A DNA stretch of 64,000 nt from Paramesorhizobium leguminum (GCF_003217235.1 NZ_QJTF01000018.1:1-64000); one strand, 5' to 3'; positions 8,521 to 17,626 are shown, counted from the first letter of the stretch. Made by a program: numbers and translations. The notes: a model not told the origin generated them from the sequence alone.

Positions 8521-9834
8521 TCACACCGCCATCCCGTGCAAATCATAAGCATCGCTCTGCTCGATCTTCACCGTCACGATATCCCCCGCACGCAGCGGTC
8601 GGCGTGACTGTATGTGCACCGAACCATCAATCTCCGGCGCGTCATAGCGGGTGCGGCCTTTGGCGGTAGTGCCGTTCGCCTCATCGATGATCACAGGCAG
8701 GCGCTTGCCGACCTTCTTCTTCAGGAGATTGGTCGAAATCTGCTGCTGCTTCGCCATGAAGCGATGCCAGCGGCTTTCCTTGACCTCTTCCGGCACCATC
8801 TCAAGGCCGAGATCATTCGCCTTCGCGCCCTTGACCGCCTCATATTTGAAGCAGCCGGCGCGGTCGATCTTCGCCTCGTCGAGCCAGTCGAGCAGCATCT
8901 GGAAATCCTCCTCCGTCTCGCCGGGGAAGCCGACGATGAAGGTGGAGCGGACGGCGAGATCGGGACACGTCTCGCGCCAGGCCTGAATGCGGCGCGAGGT
9001 CTTTTCCTGATGCGCCGGGCGGCGCATGGATTTGAGAACCGCAGGGGAGGCGTGCTGGAAAGGGATGTCGAGATAGGGGAGGATCTTACCTTCCGCCATG
9101 AGGGGAATCACCTCATCGACATGGGGGTAGGGGTAGACATAGTGCATCCGCACCCAGGCGCCCATGTCCCCCAATTCGCGCGCGAGATCGATGAACTTGG
9201 CGCGGACTTGGCGGTCCTGCCAGACGCTTTCCTGATACTTGATATCGACGCCATAGGCGCTCGTATCCTGCGAGATGACCAGGATTTCCTTGACGCCAGC
9301 CTTCACCAGCTTTTCCGCCTCGCGCAGCACATCCGAGGCGGGCCGGGATACCAGATCGCCGCGCAGCGCCGGGATGATGCAGAAGGAGCAGCGATTGGAG
9401 CATCCCTCGGAAATCTTCAAGTAAGCGTAATGGCGCGGTGTCAGCTTGACGCCCTGCGGCGGCACCAGATCGACAAACGGATCATGCGCGGGCGGAACGG
9501 CTTGATGCACCGCCGTCATGACGCTCTCATAGGCCTGCGGGCCGGTGATCGCCAGCACATTGGGGTGCTTCTCGCGGATCACATCGGGCTCCGCGCCAAG
9601 GCAACCGGTGACGATCACCTTGCCGTTCTCGTTCAGCGCCTGGCCGATCGCCTGCAGCGATTCATCGCGCGCCGAATCCAGGAAGCCGCACGTGTTGACG
9701 ATCACCAGATCCGCGCCGTCATGCTTGCGCGATATCTCGTAGCCTTCGGATCGAAGGCTGGTGATGATGCGTTCGGAATCGACAAGGGCCTTCGGGCAAC
9801 CGAGAGAGACGAAGCTGACGCGCGGAGCGTTCAT
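8521..9834 (-). CDS. rimO: ribosomal protein S12 methylthiotransferase RimO
   Basis: 437 residues. RimO is a radical-SAM enzyme that adds a methylthio group to the conserved aspartate of ribosomal protein S12. The UPF0004 domain at the N-terminus supplies three cysteines ([27 protein letters not shown]) for an auxiliary cluster. The radical-SAM motif CSNRCSFC (CxxxCxxC) is near residue 150. A C-terminal TRAM domain follows ([23 protein letters not shown]). [11 protein letters not shown] at the start distinguishes RimO from MiaB. Confidence 0.96.
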   Translation of the reverse strand: MNAPRVSFVSLGCPKALVDSERIITSLRSEGYEISRKHDGADLVIVNTCGFLDSARDESLQAIGQALNENGKVIVTGCLGAEPDVIREKHPNVLAITGPQAYESVMTAVHQAVPPAHDPFVDLVPPQGVKLTPRHYAYLKISEGCSNRCSFCIIPALRGDLVSRPASDVLREAEKLVKAGVKEILVISQDTSAYGVDIKYQESVWQDRQVRAKFIDLARELGDMGAWVRMHYVYPYPHVDEVIPLMAEGKILPYLDIPFQHASPAVLKSMRRPAHQEKTSRRIQAWRETCPDLAVRSTFIVGFPGETEEDFQMLLDWLDEAKIDRAGCFKYEAVKGAKANDLGLEMVPEEVKESRWHRFMAKQQQISTNLLKKKVGKRLPVIIDEANGTTAKGRTRYDAPEIDGSVHIQSRRPLRAGDIVTVKIEQSDAYDLHGMAV

Positions 9835-9910
9835 GAAGAGAGTCCTAGATTAAATTTGAGCGCGCACTAGCATGAAGTAGGCCATTTCGTAAATGCCGCT
9901 AGCGCCGTTT

Positions 9911-10036
9911 ACCCTCCCCCTTGCGGGGAGGGTGGCCCGTAGGGCCGGGTGGGGGTGGTGAAAGGTAGAGCACAATCGTCTCCACCCCCATCCGCCCGCT
10001 CCGCGGGCACCTTCCCCGCAAGGGGGAAGGAGGGCG
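9911..10036. repeat. ~125-bp palindromic repeat C, copy 1
   Basis: Outer arms CTCCCCCTTGCGGGGAG and CCCCGCAAGGGGGAAGG; inner segments GGGTGGGGGTGG and CCACCCCCATCC. It lies between the convergent-side ends of bfr and rimO regulation. The sequence recurs, essentially reverse-complemented, at 14189-14313. Confidence 0.85.
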
Positions 10037-10039
10037 CTG

Positions 10040-10525
10040 TTACTCCGCCGAATCCGCCGGCGCGGCATTCAGCAGGCCGTAGCGCTCTTCGCCGATCTTG
10101 GCGAGCAGCTCGAGCTGGGTTTCGAGGAAATCGATGTGGCCTTCCTCATCCTTCAAAAGCTCGTCAAAAAGCTGCTTGGTGACGTAATCGCCAAGCTCGT
10201 CGCAAATCTCGCGGGATTTCTTGTAGGAGGCGCGGGCGTCGTATTCGCCTGCGAGATCAGCTTCCAGCACTTCCTTGACATTCTGGCCGATGCGCAGCGG
10301 CGCGACGGTCTGCAGGTTCGGATGGCCTTCGAGGAAGATGATGCGCTCGATGATGCGGTCGGCGTGGTGCATTTCCTCGATGGATTCGGCGCGTTCCTTG
10401 TTGGCGAGGCGCTTGTAGCCCCAATCTTCGAGAAGGCGGTAATGCACCCAATATTGATTGACGGCCCCAAGCTCGAGGAACAAAGCCTCGTTAAGCCGCT
10501 CGATGACCTTTTTGTCGCCCTTCAT
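10040..10525 (-). CDS. bfr: bacterioferritin
   Basis: A 161-residue four-helix ferritin that stores iron in a 24-mer with heme at subunit interfaces. Ligands of the ferroxidase site are visible: E near [19 protein letters not shown]-x-x-H in [17 protein letters not shown] in [11 protein letters not shown], and E-x-x-H in [15 protein letters not shown]. Met in the [10 protein letters not shown] region is positioned like heme-binding Met52. It overlaps bfd by 35 bp in a bfd-bfr unit. The frame extends upstream, but [15 protein letters not shown] at 10525 is the family start. Confidence 0.96.
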   Translation of the reverse strand: MKGDKKVIERLNEALFLELGAVNQYWVHYRLLEDWGYKRLANKERAESIEEMHHADRIIERIIFLEGHPNLQTVAPLRIGQNVKEVLEADLAGEYDARASYKKSREICDELGDYVTKQLFDELLKDEEGHIDFLETQLELLAKIGEERYGLLNAAPADSAE

Positions 10526-10802
10526 GCTGCATGCTCCCGTATTGCTGACGTAGCGAACGAACACGATCGATGAACGATATGACCTGGCTATCGTTCTGGT
10601 CGTGCCGAAGATGGTATTCTTCGGTGACCCTTATGATCGTTTCAACGACGTTTGGGAAGCATCCGCAGCAGCGGCCGCGCTTGCTCATGGCATGGTAGAC
10701 CTTGGCCGGCACGATAAGCTGCCAGCAATCCTCATCGAGAAGAGAGATGATCGTCTCCTCGATTTCCTTTTGTGTAATGATATTGCAATGGCAGACAAGC
10801 AT
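10491..10802 (-). CDS. bfd: (2Fe-2S) bacterioferritin-associated ferredoxin
   Basis: 103 residues. The BFD domain spans about residues 1-55, with the [2Fe-2S] ligands in MLVCHCNII (CxC) and [15 protein letters not shown] (CxxC). BFD reduces the ferric core of bacterioferritin to release iron. The tail after about residue 70 is longer than the 60-65 residues of classic BFD and extends over the start of bfr, suggesting translational coupling. Confidence 0.9.
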   Translation of the reverse strand: MLVCHCNIITQKEIEETIISLLDEDCWQLIVPAKVYHAMSKRGRCCGCFPNVVETIIRVTEEYHLRHDQNDSQVISFIDRVRSLRQQYGSMQHEGRQKGHRAA

Positions 10803-11221
10803 CAGAGTGTAAAACCTCCGACGGAATTGTGATCGTCCAGGTGCATTTCGCCATTGATATGGAGGGTTACTAAAGCAATACTGGAAGCTTCGTGCGGGGA
10901 TGACGCAACGAGACTTTGCTTATTCCGGAAGGAAGAAGCCGCTATACTGAGCGAAGACGAACCAATCACAGGTTCCTCCAATCGAAAGGGTTAAAGGCCC
11001 AGACATCAAAGGCGCGCTTGGGTGAGCGCCCCTTTATATGGGGGAGGAGCAGCTGGATTGTCAAATTGCTCTTCTGGATTAATTCTAAAAATCAATAACT
11101 TAGAAAAGTTCTAAACTTGAGTGGAAGTGCCAGCTTTTAAGGAAGAATTTGCATTTGCCGCAGCGTGAAATCGAGGATTTGGCCCGTTGCGGCAAATTAT
11201 CACATCTTTGTTTTCAACTGC
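10803..11221. other. intergenic region upstream of bfd with Irr-type box
   Basis: 419 bp. It contains the palindrome at 11099-11115 (listed separately) and a weak GC hairpin around 11009-11034 (AAAGGCGC...GCGCCCCTTT). I see no convincing gene. Confidence 0.4.
11099..11115. promoter_or_regulatory. candidate Irr/ICE box
   Basis: CTTAGAA-AAG-TTCTAAA is a near-perfect inverted repeat matching the iron control element recognised by Irr in Rhizobiales (consensus about TTTAGAA-N3-TTCTAAA). It lies 297 bp upstream of bfd, whose product handles stored iron, a typical Irr-repressed target. Distance to the start codon is long, so another start or a leader RNA is possible. Confidence 0.55.
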
Positions 11222-11680
11222 TCATATTCCAAATCGGACCGAGGATTTGGAGCTCGTCTTCAATTGTTTTATGCAGACGCCTTCGGCGACACCCTGGCCC
11301 GTGCATTCCGTCGCGTCGTTGATCAAGATGCGGCTGATGCTATCGCATTTGATATTGGCGAGGTCGAAACGGCGTACCTTGGTCTTTCCGGCAGGCAGAG
11401 TCTTGAAGTCGAGAATGGACAAACGCTCGACCCGCTGCTCGGCATTGAAGAGAACCATCTCGAACGTCACCTTGTCCAGCTGAACGTTCAGATCATTGGC
11501 GGCGATGAAGGTGAGACGGCAGCCTTTTTCGGAAGGATCGAGCGCATTCAGCTCCAGATTCAGGGCGGGCGCCGGAGCGGTTTCCTGCTGGATTTCCTGC
11601 CCCGGCGCCTGCCCAGCGGCGCCCAGCGAAAAAGCCAAAACCGCGGTCAGAAGTCGGCATGTCTTCATCGGGTGCCGCAT
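11222..11680 (-). CDS. small exported protein of unknown function, divergent from heme receptor
   Basis: 152 residues. A signal peptide (RLLTAVLAFSLGAAGQAPGQ, cleavage near AGQAPGQ-E) is followed by a beta-rich domain with CRLTFIAANDL, KVTFEMVLFNAEQRVERLS and CDSISRILINDATECTG, and three cysteines that could pair. I recall similar proteins beside tonB/exbB or iron uptake genes of Rhizobiales but cannot name a function. Start at ATG 11680 because GGGGAAGAG precedes it; 11668 is the alternative. It shares a promoter region with the receptor, so iron control is plausible. Confidence 0.7.
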   Translation of the reverse strand: MRHPMKTCRLLTAVLAFSLGAAGQAPGQEIQQETAPAPALNLELNALDPSEKGCRLTFIAANDLNVQLDKVTFEMVLFNAEQRVERLSILDFKTLPAGKTKVRRFDLANIKCDSISRILINDATECTGQGVAEGVCIKQLKTSSKSSVRFGI

Positions 11681-11750
11681 CTCTCTTCCCCCTGTGCATC
11701 CTGAACGACAAAAAGCTAATTCAAAGCGATTTTCGCCGCAACTATTATCT

Positions 11751-11765
11751 TGACGTAAATTATCA
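11751..11765. promoter_or_regulatory. candidate RirA (IRO) box
   Basis: TGACGTAAATTATCA fits TGA-N9-TCA with an AT-rich centre, the iron-responsive operator pattern bound by RirA. It sits between the divergent exported-protein gene and the TonB receptor gene. The motif is short, so weight comes from its position and from the second copy before hemP. Confidence 0.6.
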
Positions 11766-11902
11766 TATTTTGTAGGTCCGTCCTGCCCGACCAGGATTAT
11801 GGCTAAAATCAGCCGGTCAACAACGGGCATAGCCAGCCTAGGGCATTTCGCCTGCGCCAGCCAAGATCAGTTTCACGGTTTTTAGCGGGTTGAGGTGGGG
11901 TT

Positions 11903-14182
11903 ATGCATAAGCTTTCGAAGAGTTTCTGGCTGGGTTGCGTTGCGTTCGGTGCGCTGAATGCGTCGATGCTATCAAGCGCGTTTGCGCAGGATGCGGGCGG
12001 GCAGGGGCCTATCGAGCTGAAGCCGATCGTCGTGGACGGGAAGGCCAAGAAGACGGCCATCGACGCGCCCACCGTGCTGACCGAGCGGGTGACGGCAAAG
12101 CAGATGCAGGAACGCCAAGTCGATCGCATCGATGATATTGGCCGCCTCGATCCCGGCATCAATTACAATCGCACCAGCGACAGCATCAACATTCGCGGCC
12201 TTGGCGACAATCGCGTGCTGACCACGGTCGATGGCATTCGCATCCCATGGCTCGACGATGGCGCGCGCGGCGTGAAGGGCGGCATGTCCACCGTCGATTT
12301 TGATACGCTCTCGACGCTCGATATCATTCAGGGCGCGGATTCCAGCCTGTTCGGCTCCGGCGCGCTTGGCGGCGTTATCGCGCTGCGCACGCTCAACCCG
12401 GAAGATCTCCTGACCGAGGGCAAGAACTGGGGCAGCATCACCAAGGGTTCCTATGACAGTTCCGACCGGAGCTGGAATATCAATCAGGCCTTCGCCGCCC
12501 GGGCGAACAACACCTATGTCCTGTTCCAGGGCGGCTACCGCGCCGGCAAGGAGCGGGAAAACATGGGCGATATCGGCGGATTTGGAGCAACCCGCACCGA
12601 GAAGAACCCGGCCGAATACGACCAGAACAATCTGTTGTTCAAGCTCAATCAGCATGTCGATGGCGGCCATCGGTTTGGGATTGCGGCGGAGCGGTTCAGT
12701 GCGGATGAGGATATCGACACGCTTAATGCTTCCACCTCTACCTATCAGCCGGGATCGTCCTTTGAAACAAAGACTCGCAAGCGCGAGCGAATTTCGGCGA
12801 CATATGATTATGACGGCACGGGCGACGCTTGGCTCGATCAGGCGAACCTCACTATTTATTGGCAAAAGGAAGAGCTGAAAGACAATACTGACGCGATTCG
12901 CCTTCGTGACCCACGCAGCTTCATTATTCCGCGTGATCCATTCTTTTATGGCTATCCCTATGGCGTCTATAAGCGTGACAATTTGATCGAAGAGACGTCT
13001 TACGGCGTAACCGGCAATGCCGTTAAGGAACTGGAATTGGGGGGTGTCAACCACGAATTCCGGTTCGGTGGTGAACTCTATTGGCAGGGTATCCACCAGT
13101 ATTCCGCTGGTGTCGATAATTGCCCGGATGTGGATTGGAACAAGATCCGAGATCCGTTTGGCCCGCAATCTTGCCGGATGCTCCATTCCAATTCGTCGGA
13201 CATGCCTGATGTCGATAGCGTGGCGTTGGGGTTATATGTCGAGGACAGCATCAAGTTCATGGATGACCGGCTCACGATCACGCCCGGGCTGCGCTTCGAC
13301 TGGTATGATCGCGATCCGCAGAAAACCTCTGATTATGAACAAAGCCCCAATTATGCGCAGTGGGGCTATCCAGAGGGGTCAAGCGACTCAAAATTCTCGC
13401 CCAAGCTGCGCGCTGAATGGGCAGCAACGGATAATGTTACGCTCTATGCGCAATGGGCACAGGCCTTCCGCGCGCCCTCTGCGACAGAACTTTACCTGAC
13501 CTATGGCAATCCAGGGGCCTATCTTCAGATAGGCAATGCCGACCTTGAACCGGAAACCAGCAATGGCTTCGACATCGGCGCGAAGTTCGGCGACGACCAG
13601 TTCGGCGGATCGGTCAGCATCTACAATAACTATTACAAGAACTTCATCGACACGGCTGCCGTTAATCCGGCGGAATATGGTGTTCCGGCGGGCATGTACC
13701 CTATGGGTATCACCAGATATATCAACCGCGCGCATGTGCAGATCTATGGCGTCGAAGCCAAGGCGCATTATGCCTTCGGCAATGGCTGGAAGACCTGGGG
13801 CGGCATCGCCGCCGCGCAAGGGAAGGACACGGATGAGGATGAATATCTGAACTCCATCCCGGCGCTGAAGGGTGTGGTCGGACTTGGCTATGCTACCGAG
13901 ACCTGGGGCACGGATGTCGCGCTCACAGCGGTTTCCAAGCGCGACAAAGTCGAAGACGACAATGACTTCTACAAGACCCCCGGCTATGCGACCGTTGATG
14001 TCACAGGCTGGTGGGAGCCGGAGCAGTTCAAGGGCCTTCGTGTTCAGGCGGGCGTCTATAACCTCTTCGATAAGCAGTATTGGAACGCCATCGATCTGCC
14101 GGAGGGTCGCGTTACCTCTCCGAAGGATTATTTCTCCGAGCCGGGCCGCACGTTCAAAGTCTCCCTGACGCAGCGGTTTTAG
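11903..14182 (+). CDS. TonB-dependent heme/hemoglobin receptor (BhuA/HmuR-like)
   Basis: 759 residues, outer membrane. A signal peptide ends at SAFAQ-D (about residue 29). A plug domain follows (VLTERVTAKQMQERQVDRIDDIGR; GADSSLFGSGALGGVI about 150-165). The 22-strand barrel ends in the C-terminal aromatic RTFKVSLTQRF. The heme-receptor hallmark FRAPSATELY followed by NADLEPETS (about 523-555) is present, as in the hemoglobin/transferrin/lactoferrin receptor family. Downstream hemP-hmuS-hmuT-hmuU-hmuV complete the pathway. Orthology to Brucella BhuA is likely but not proven. Confidence 0.9.
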   Translation: MHKLSKSFWLGCVAFGALNASMLSSAFAQDAGGQGPIELKPIVVDGKAKKTAIDAPTVLTERVTAKQMQERQVDRIDDIGRLDPGINYNRTSDSINIRGLGDNRVLTTVDGIRIPWLDDGARGVKGGMSTVDFDTLSTLDIIQGADSSLFGSGALGGVIALRTLNPEDLLTEGKNWGSITKGSYDSSDRSWNINQAFAARANNTYVLFQGGYRAGKERENMGDIGGFGATRTEKNPAEYDQNNLLFKLNQHVDGGHRFGIAAERFSADEDIDTLNASTSTYQPGSSFETKTRKRERISATYDYDGTGDAWLDQANLTIYWQKEELKDNTDAIRLRDPRSFIIPRDPFFYGYPYGVYKRDNLIEETSYGVTGNAVKELELGGVNHEFRFGGELYWQGIHQYSAGVDNCPDVDWNKIRDPFGPQSCRMLHSNSSDMPDVDSVALGLYVEDSIKFMDDRLTITPGLRFDWYDRDPQKTSDYEQSPNYAQWGYPEGSSDSKFSPKLRAEWAATDNVTLYAQWAQAFRAPSATELYLTYGNPGAYLQIGNADLEPETSNGFDIGAKFGDDQFGGSVSIYNNYYKNFIDTAAVNPAEYGVPAGMYPMGITRYINRAHVQIYGVEAKAHYAFGNGWKTWGGIAAAQGKDTDEDEYLNSIPALKGVVGLGYATETWGTDVALTAVSKRDKVEDDNDFYKTPGYATVDVTGWWEPEQFKGLRVQAGVYNLFDKQYWNAIDLPEGRVTSPKDYFSEPGRTFKVSLTQRF

Positions 14183-14188
14183 TCTCTT

Positions 14189-14313
14189 TCCTTCCCCCTT
14201 GCGGGGAAGGTGCCCGCGGAGCGGGCGGATGGGGGTGGTGAATGGCGTGCATAACCGTCTCCACCCCCACCCGGCCCTTCGGGCCACCCTCCCCGCAAGG
14301 GGGAGGGAGGGGC
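14189..14313. repeat. ~125-bp palindromic repeat C, copy 2
   Basis: Reverse-complement version of 9911-10036, placed just after the receptor stop codon. Its hairpins may end or attenuate the receptor transcript before the hemP promoter. Confidence 0.85.
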
Positions 14314-14364
14314 GCTTCGTATAAGTTGAGTCCTAAACTCTTCTATTGCGCGGGCGCTAAAAGG

Positions 14365-14379
14365 TGATAATTTCTATCA
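14365..14379. promoter_or_regulatory. candidate RirA (IRO) box upstream of hemP
   Basis: TGATAATTTCTATCA matches TGA-N9-TCA with a 9-bp AT-rich spacer, 62 bp before the hemP ATG. Together with 11751-11765 it suggests that the receptor and the hemP-hmuSTUV operon share iron repression. Confidence 0.62.
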
Positions 14380-14441
14380 AGAATAAACAGGTGCGCGGAG
14401 AACCATCTCGCGCGCCTGTTCAAGGCCAAGGGGATGCGCAA

Positions 14442-14645
14442 ATGAACAGCCGCGATTTTATCGACATGAAGCCTTCCGTGACGGCTGCGCCGCATGGCGA
14501 AGCGCGGAAACCGGGGCTGCATCCATTGAAAACCTATGGCAGCAGCGAACTTTTCGAAGGCTCCACCGAGGTGGGGATCGAACATGCCGGTTTCCTTTAC
14601 CGGCTCAAGATCACCCGGCAAGGCAAACTCATCCTGAATAAATAG
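14442..14645 (+). CDS. hemP: hemin uptake protein HemP
   Basis: 67 residues. The conserved C-terminal HemP/HmuP block is present: SSELFEGSTEVGIEHAGFLYRLKITRQGKLILNK, in particular the LF.G...V.I.H.G..Y.LR.T..GKL.L pattern. In rhizobia and Bradyrhizobium HmuP acts with iron regulators to activate heme-uptake genes. I choose ATG 14442 because AAGGGG lies 9 bp upstream; longer in-frame starts would run through the IRO box. Confidence 0.9.
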   Translation: MNSRDFIDMKPSVTAAPHGEARKPGLHPLKTYGSSELFEGSTEVGIEHAGFLYRLKITRQGKLILNK

Positions 14646-14655
14646 GCAAACTGAC

Positions 14656-15729
14656 ATGACCGACAATTCCAAGCCTTCTTCCAATCCAAAGCCTTCTCCT
14701 GAAGAAATCCTCGTCGCGCGCGCCGAGAACCCGAAGCTGCGCGAGCGCGAATTCGCCCAGCTTCTGAATATTTCCGAGGCCGATTACGTCGCCGCGCAAT
14801 GCGGAGACGCCGTCATTCGCATCCGCCCGGATGTCGATGCGCTTCTTTCCGGCATCGAGGCGGTCGGCGAAGTGATGGCGCTGACGCGCAATGAAAGCGC
14901 GGTGCACGAGAAGATCGGCGTTTACGAAAACATCAAGCGCGGCGAGCACGCGGCGCTGGTGCTGGGCGCTGAGATCGATTTGCGTACTTTCCCGAAAGTC
15001 TGGGCGCATGGCTTCGCCGTTGAGAAGCGCGATGGCGACGATGTCAGGCGCAGCCTGCAATTCTTCGACAAGGCGGGCGAGGCGGTGCACAAGATCCATC
15101 TGCGCCCGGCCTCCGATCTGAATGCCTATTACGCCCTTGTCGAGACGATGCGATCCGACGACCAGTCGCGAAGCATCGAAACGGTCGCCTATGGCGCAAA
15201 AGACTACATCAACGTCGAAGAACTGAACCGTGACGATTTTCGTAATCGCTGGAGCCAGATGACCGACGTGCACCAGTTCGTCGGCTTGCTCAAGGATTTC
15301 AAGCTGAACCGGCATCAGGCGGTCAATGTGATCGGCGAGGAATATGCCTGGACGCTCGACATCCAGGCCGTCGAAACCATGATGAATGCGGCAGCGGAAG
15401 CCGCGCTCCCCATCATGTGCTTCGTCGGCAATCGCGGCTGCATCCAGATCCATTCCGGGCCGATCGCCGAGCTGAAGACCGTGGGGCCGTGGCTCAACGT
15501 GCTGGACCCGACCTTCCATCTCCATCTGCGCGCCGACCATATCCGCGAGGTCTGGGGCGTCCGCAAGCCGAGCAAGGATGGCCATGTGACATCGCTCGAA
15601 GCCTATGATGCGAACGGCGAAATGATCATCCAGTTCTTCGGCAAGCGGCACGAGGGCGAGCATGAGCGCGAGGACTGGCGTGCGCTTGTTGAGAGCCTCC
15701 CGCGTGTGCGCCAGTCCACGGCGGCTTGA
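14656..15729 (+). CDS. hmuS: hemin-degrading/heme-transport cytoplasmic protein HmuS
   Basis: 357 residues, the full length of the HmuS/ChuS/HemS family. The two halves are homologous repeats (conserved blocks EVMALTRNESAVHEK and WSQMTDVHQFVGLLKDF). The protein accepts heme from the importer in the cytoplasm and stores or degrades it. It follows hemP by 10 bp in the heme operon. Confidence 0.94.
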   Translation: MTDNSKPSSNPKPSPEEILVARAENPKLREREFAQLLNISEADYVAAQCGDAVIRIRPDVDALLSGIEAVGEVMALTRNESAVHEKIGVYENIKRGEHAALVLGAEIDLRTFPKVWAHGFAVEKRDGDDVRRSLQFFDKAGEAVHKIHLRPASDLNAYYALVETMRSDDQSRSIETVAYGAKDYINVEELNRDDFRNRWSQMTDVHQFVGLLKDFKLNRHQAVNVIGEEYAWTLDIQAVETMMNAAAEAALPIMCFVGNRGCIQIHSGPIAELKTVGPWLNVLDPTFHLHLRADHIREVWGVRKPSKDGHVTSLEAYDANGEMIIQFFGKRHEGEHEREDWRALVESLPRVRQSTAA

Positions 15730-15760
15730 GGGGAAGTATGATGCGTAATTTGCACCCCCC

Positions 15761-15880
15761 GTACCCTCGTCCTTCGAGGCTCGCTCCGCTCACACCTCAG
15801 GATGAGGGTACGGGTAACGCGGCATCCGATGATCCTCATCCTGAGGTGCGAAGCGAAGCGAAGCCTCGAAGGGCGAGGAT
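15761..15880. repeat. ~120-bp palindromic repeat D inside heme operon
   Basis: Inverted segments CTCGTCCTTCGAGGCTCGCT...ACCTCAGGATGAG and CTCATCCTGAGGTGCGAAGC...GCCTCGAAGGGCGAGG. The element lies between hmuS and hmuT, so it is transcribed and could modulate the ratio or stability of the two halves of the message. Confidence 0.85.
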
Positions 15881-15896
15881 CATCGCGCGGAGCCGG

Positions 15897-16778
15897 ATGA
15901 GGAGTATTCTCGGCCTTCTGGCCATGGCTATCGCTTCTGCGGCCAGTGCACCGGCACTAGCCGATGAAACCACCCGCCTCGCCGATACCTCCCGGCTCGT
16001 CACCATCGGCGGTTCGCTGACCGAAATCATCTATGCGCTGGGCGAGGAAAAGCGCCTTGTCGCCGTCGATTCGACGAGCATCTTCCCGCCACAAGCGAAG
16101 GAGCTTCCCGATGTCGGCTATATGCGCGCGCTTTCGCCGGAGGGCGTCCTGTCCGTCAACCCGTCGGGCATTCTCCTGCTTGAAGGCAGCGGGCCGCGTG
16201 AAGCGCTCGATGTCTTGAAGAAGGCGTCGGTTCCGATGGTCGTCGTGCCTGAGCATTTCACCCGCCAGGGCGTGCTCGACAAGATTACAACCGTCGGCAA
16301 GGCGCTAGGCGTCGAGGACAAGGCGGACAAGCTCGCCGCGTCGGCGGATGCTGATCTGGCGGCAGCGGAGAAGGTGGTTTCATCCATCAAGGAACGCAAG
16401 CGCGTTCTCTTCATCCTGTCGATGCAGGGCGACCGGATTCTCGCCTCCGGCAGGAACACCGCCGCCGATGGCATCATCGCGCTTGCCGGCGGCGTCAACG
16501 CCATCAATGGCTATGAAGGCTACAAGCAACTGACCGACGAGGCCGTCGGCAAGGCTGCGCCTGATGTGATCCTGATGATGGACCGGGCCGGCAATCACGC
16601 AGCCAGCGACGAGCAGATATTCAGCAACCCCGCCTTCGCCGGAACGCCCGCCGCCGCGAATAAGAAGCTGATCCGCATGGAGGCGCTTTATCTCCTTGGC
16701 TTCGGTCCGCGTACGGCCAAGGCGGCGCATGATTTGTCGGTCGCGCTCTATGGCGATGCGGCTGCGGCCCAGCATTGA
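15897..16778 (+). CDS. hmuT: heme ABC transporter periplasmic binding protein HmuT
   Basis: 293 residues. A signal peptide (MRSILGLLAMAIASAASAPALA-DE) precedes a type III (BtuF/HmuT-like) binding protein with the opening RLVTIGGSLTEIIYALG, the conserved DSTSIFPPQAKELPDVGYMRALSPEGVLS, and VVPEHFTRQGVLDKI. It carries heme to the HmuUV permease. The frame is open back to a TTG at 15726, but that part is translated repeat DNA. ATG 15897 is used because a signal peptide follows directly and GGAG precedes it. Its permease gene is now 36.6 kb away because of the prophage. Confidence 0.93.
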   Translation: MRSILGLLAMAIASAASAPALADETTRLADTSRLVTIGGSLTEIIYALGEEKRLVAVDSTSIFPPQAKELPDVGYMRALSPEGVLSVNPSGILLLEGSGPREALDVLKKASVPMVVVPEHFTRQGVLDKITTVGKALGVEDKADKLAASADADLAAAEKVVSSIKERKRVLFILSMQGDRILASGRNTAADGIIALAGGVNAINGYEGYKQLTDEAVGKAAPDVILMMDRAGNHAASDEQIFSNPAFAGTPAAANKKLIRMEALYLLGFGPRTAKAAHDLSVALYGDAAAAQH

Positions 16779-16812
16779 AGCAGCCTGCTTGAAATGGAAA
16801 TGTTGGCTCCAT

Positions 16813-17027
16813 ACACCCCCCTCTGCCCTGCCGGGCATCTCCCCCATTATCTCGCCGTCATCCTCGGGCTTGACCCGAGGATCCACGGCCAGAGAAGCAC
16901 TAATTTTTCCATCGCCTCCAGGCATTCCAGTAAGCGAATACGGTCAATATTTCGACGAGATGGTCGCTATCCCGTCGCGAATGATCGTGCCGTTTTTGCC
17001 CCCTTGCCGTGGATCCTCGGGTCAAGC
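16813..17027. repeat. composite host repeat interrupted by the prophage (left part)
   Basis: 16813-16846 is the left end of repeat B (CCCCCCTCTGCCCTGCCGGGCATC). 16855-16888 is a palindrome with stem ATCCTCGGG. An inverted second copy starts at 17007 and is broken at 17027. Its missing half and the right end of repeat B lie at 53316-53370, beyond the prophage. Confidence 0.88.
17023..17027. repeat. target-site duplication CAAGC (left)
   Basis: The same five bases are at 53311-53315. Removing one copy and the intervening DNA rebuilds a hairpin identical over 34 bp to the reverse complement of 16855-16888. This fixes the insertion point. Confidence 0.9.
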
Positions 17028-17032
17028 TGTTG

Positions 17033-17050
17033 TTTGACGCCGGGTTTTAT
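17033..17050 (+). repeat. prophage left-end transposase site L1
   Basis: TTTGACGCCGGGTTTTAT occurs here and, inverted, at 53267-53284, and with one mismatch at 17149-17166. It begins 5 bp inside the left terminus. Confidence 0.85.
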
Positions 17051-17148
17051 GTAGGCGGGGAGAGGCGGGAATAGCCATGATCTGGCGGGGAAAGCCTTTG
17101 TTTTCAATGGGATCATGCGGAAATCCAGCGGGATAAACGGGAATTCAT

Positions 17149-17166
17149 TTTGACGCCGGGTTTTAG
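17149..17166 (+). repeat. prophage left-end transposase site L2
   Basis: 17/18 match to L1, same orientation, 116 bp inward. Two weaker inverted matches follow at 17218-17230 (AACCGCCGTCAAA) and 17259-17271, giving a multi-site left end as in Mu. No gene is convincing between 17028 and 17412. Confidence 0.75.
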
Positions 17167-17412
17167 CATAACCGCCCTCTTTGCCACCATCTGAAAGTCC
17201 GCCTCCCAGAACCGTCGAACCGCCGTCAAATCGAAGGACGGCCCTTTCAAAAGCCCGGAAAACCGCCGTTTAGAAGGCATCGAGAACGCCTCTAGAATAG
17301 GCCGAAACGGGGCGAAAAAGCAAAACAATGTTGGACATTCCGTCCACGTCACGCCGCCGGAGCGATAAGTACAGTAATATCAATATGATAAGAGCCAAAA
17401 GACGAAGGTATA

Positions 17413-17613
17413 TCAGGCTGAGCTTATGGAACGGATTAACACTATCAGGGGGAAATATACCGGGAAGAGGACGAGCGCCCATGTGAGGGCGGCAACGATG
17501 CCCCATAGCACTGCGGTGAGCAGGTCCTTGCGCGCACGGCTAGCTGGATCCATGGCCGCGCGGCGCTGTTCGTGGCGCATGTTCGCCACGCCAATCTGTT
17601 CATAATACCCCAC
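17413..17613 (-). CDS. small membrane protein downstream of the phage repressor
   Basis: 66 residues from a GTG start (or 56 from ATG 17580). Charged N-terminus with MDPASRARKDLL, then one strong membrane segment LWGIVAALTWALVLFPVYFPLIVLI. It is the second gene of the leftward lysogeny transcript, 13 bp after the repressor, so it is likely made in lysogens. A role such as superinfection exclusion is a guess from position only. Confidence 0.55.
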   Translation of the reverse strand: MGYYEQIGVANMRHEQRRAAMDPASRARKDLLTAVLWGIVAALTWALVLFPVYFPLIVLIRSISSA

Positions 17614-17626
17614 TGGAAATACCCCA

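Noticed and set aside
8614-9870. 418-codon plus-strand frame opposite rimO
   Set aside because: Antisense shadow of rimO with no family features.
11972-13186. 404-codon minus-strand frame opposite the TonB receptor
   Set aside because: Antisense shadow; the receptor frame has signal peptide, plug and barrel motifs.
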